Below, in pieces: positions 5,849-6,388 of a stretch of 6,388 bases of DNA. Made by a program: the position numbers and the translations under genes. Source of the DNA: Candidatus Nitrosocosmicus sp. (GTDB taxonomy: Archaea; Thermoproteota; Nitrososphaeria; Nitrososphaerales; Nitrososphaeraceae); the NCBI GenBank assembly GCA_030452275.1, contig JAKDMR010000132.1, forward strand, positions 1 through 6,388, in the 5' to 3' direction. The first letter of the stretch is position 1, and every line of letters starts with the position of its first letter. The notes beneath the pieces are model-generated. The model was not told the origin of the DNA and searched no databases. It saw nothing but the letters and a program-made list of their open reading frames with translations.

Positions 5849-6388
5849 ATGAAATTACTAACTTTGGCTACAATCTTAATTCTGATTGGCACTACAGGTT
5901 TTGCTCAGTCAGAAGCAAACGCCCAAGAAGGAGAATTCACACTTACAATTAACCCAGGTGCTACTAATAGTGATAGTCTAAACCCGATAGAACCAGCTAA
6001 CATTACAATACCAATCGGGGCCACGGTTGTATGGCTTAACAAGGATTCCGCCTATCATCAAATAGTGTCCGGAACCCCTGAGGAGGGTCCAACAAATGTC
6101 TTTTATGGAGATTTCTTTGGTACGAATGAGGCATATAATAGGACTTTTGACTCAGCAGGTGTGATTGACTATTATGATCCCATATGGACAAATATTAGGG
6201 GTCAGATTACAACTGTAAATGAGAACAATACTGAGTCAGGAGTTGGTGTAACGGATAATTCTACTAATAATAATTTCACAACAAGTAACGATGTAAATGC
6301 AGAAAATGGCACATCCCTGGCCAACGAACCTTTGGAATCATCGACGAGCGAAGCATTCCAATCAAATAATGCCAACACACCTGATGTA
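5849..6388 (+). CDS. Secreted cupredoxin-fold protein lacking most copper ligands (3' truncated)
   Basis: The frame is open from ATG 5849 to the window edge (180 codons, no stop), so the C-terminus is missing. Residues 1-25 form a signal peptide: Lys2, the hydrophobic run LLTLATILILIG, and an ANA site before Gln26. Residues about 28-122 match a plastocyanin-type domain: NITIPIGATVVWLNKDSAYHQIVSG supplies the usual first copper ligand (His70), and DSAGVIDYY leads to the ligand loop. In a blue copper protein that loop has Cys-x2-His-x2-Met; here the equivalent positions are Asp110, Trp113 and Ile116, so a type 1 copper site is not expected. Residues about 123-180 form a polar Asn/Thr/Ser-rich stalk. 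Sequons (N-x-S/T) occur at Asn51, 97, 126, 137, 142 and 153. It probably acts outside the cytoplasmic membrane, perhaps anchored by a C-terminal helix beyond the window. Role unknown: structural, binding, or a modified metal site. The ATG at 5839 is in another frame and gives no signal peptide. Confidence 0.85.
   Translation, partial: MKLLTLATILILIGTTGFAQSEANAQEGEFTLTINPGATNSDSLNPIEPANITIPIGATVVWLNKDSAYHQIVSGTPEEGPTNVFYGDFFGTNEAYNRTFDSAGVIDYYDPIWTNIRGQITTVNENNTESGVGVTDNSTNNNFTTSNDVNAENGTSLANEPLESSTSEAFQSNNANTPDV

Overview
The window is AT-rich, with compact genes, AT-rich intergenic DNA, non-ATG starts, and TATA-like boxes about 25-30 bp before start codons in place of clear Shine-Dalgarno sites. 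Together with a secreted cupredoxin-like protein that has an N-glycosylation-type stalk, this suggests an archaeon, most likely an ammonia-oxidising Nitrososphaerota (Nitrososphaera/Nitrosocosmicus-like). That placement is inferred from style and gene content; no marker gene is present.

Layout: 1-269 has no recognisable gene, but holds an inverted repeat near the left edge and a plus-strand hairpin followed by a T-run (246-271). A four-helix membrane protein of unknown function lies on the minus strand (270-812). A 404 bp divergent spacer follows. Next is a tandem-GNAT acetyltransferase frame on the plus strand (1217-2197), cut in two by one in-frame TAG at codon 119. A 565 bp spacer with a 12 bp inverted repeat leads to a complete 911-residue GH38 alpha-mannosidase with a TTG start (2763-5498). 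After a 350 bp spacer with an operator-like palindrome at a TATA box, the 5' part of a secreted cupredoxin-fold protein (5849 to the right edge) runs out of the window.

Each gene appears to have its own promoter, and no operon is evident. The mannosidase has no signal peptide and should act on mannosides in the cytoplasm. The last protein is predicted to be exported and carries six N-glycosylation sequons. Both touch glycan biology, but a functional link between them is only speculation.

The two most notable points are the amber codon inside an otherwise intact GNAT frame (recent pseudogene, sequence error, reinitiation or recoding) and the cupredoxin domain, whose Cys, second His and Met copper ligands are all replaced although the fold and spacing are kept. 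I see no CRISPR array, tRNA, rRNA, transposase, defence island or other clearly new multi-gene system.
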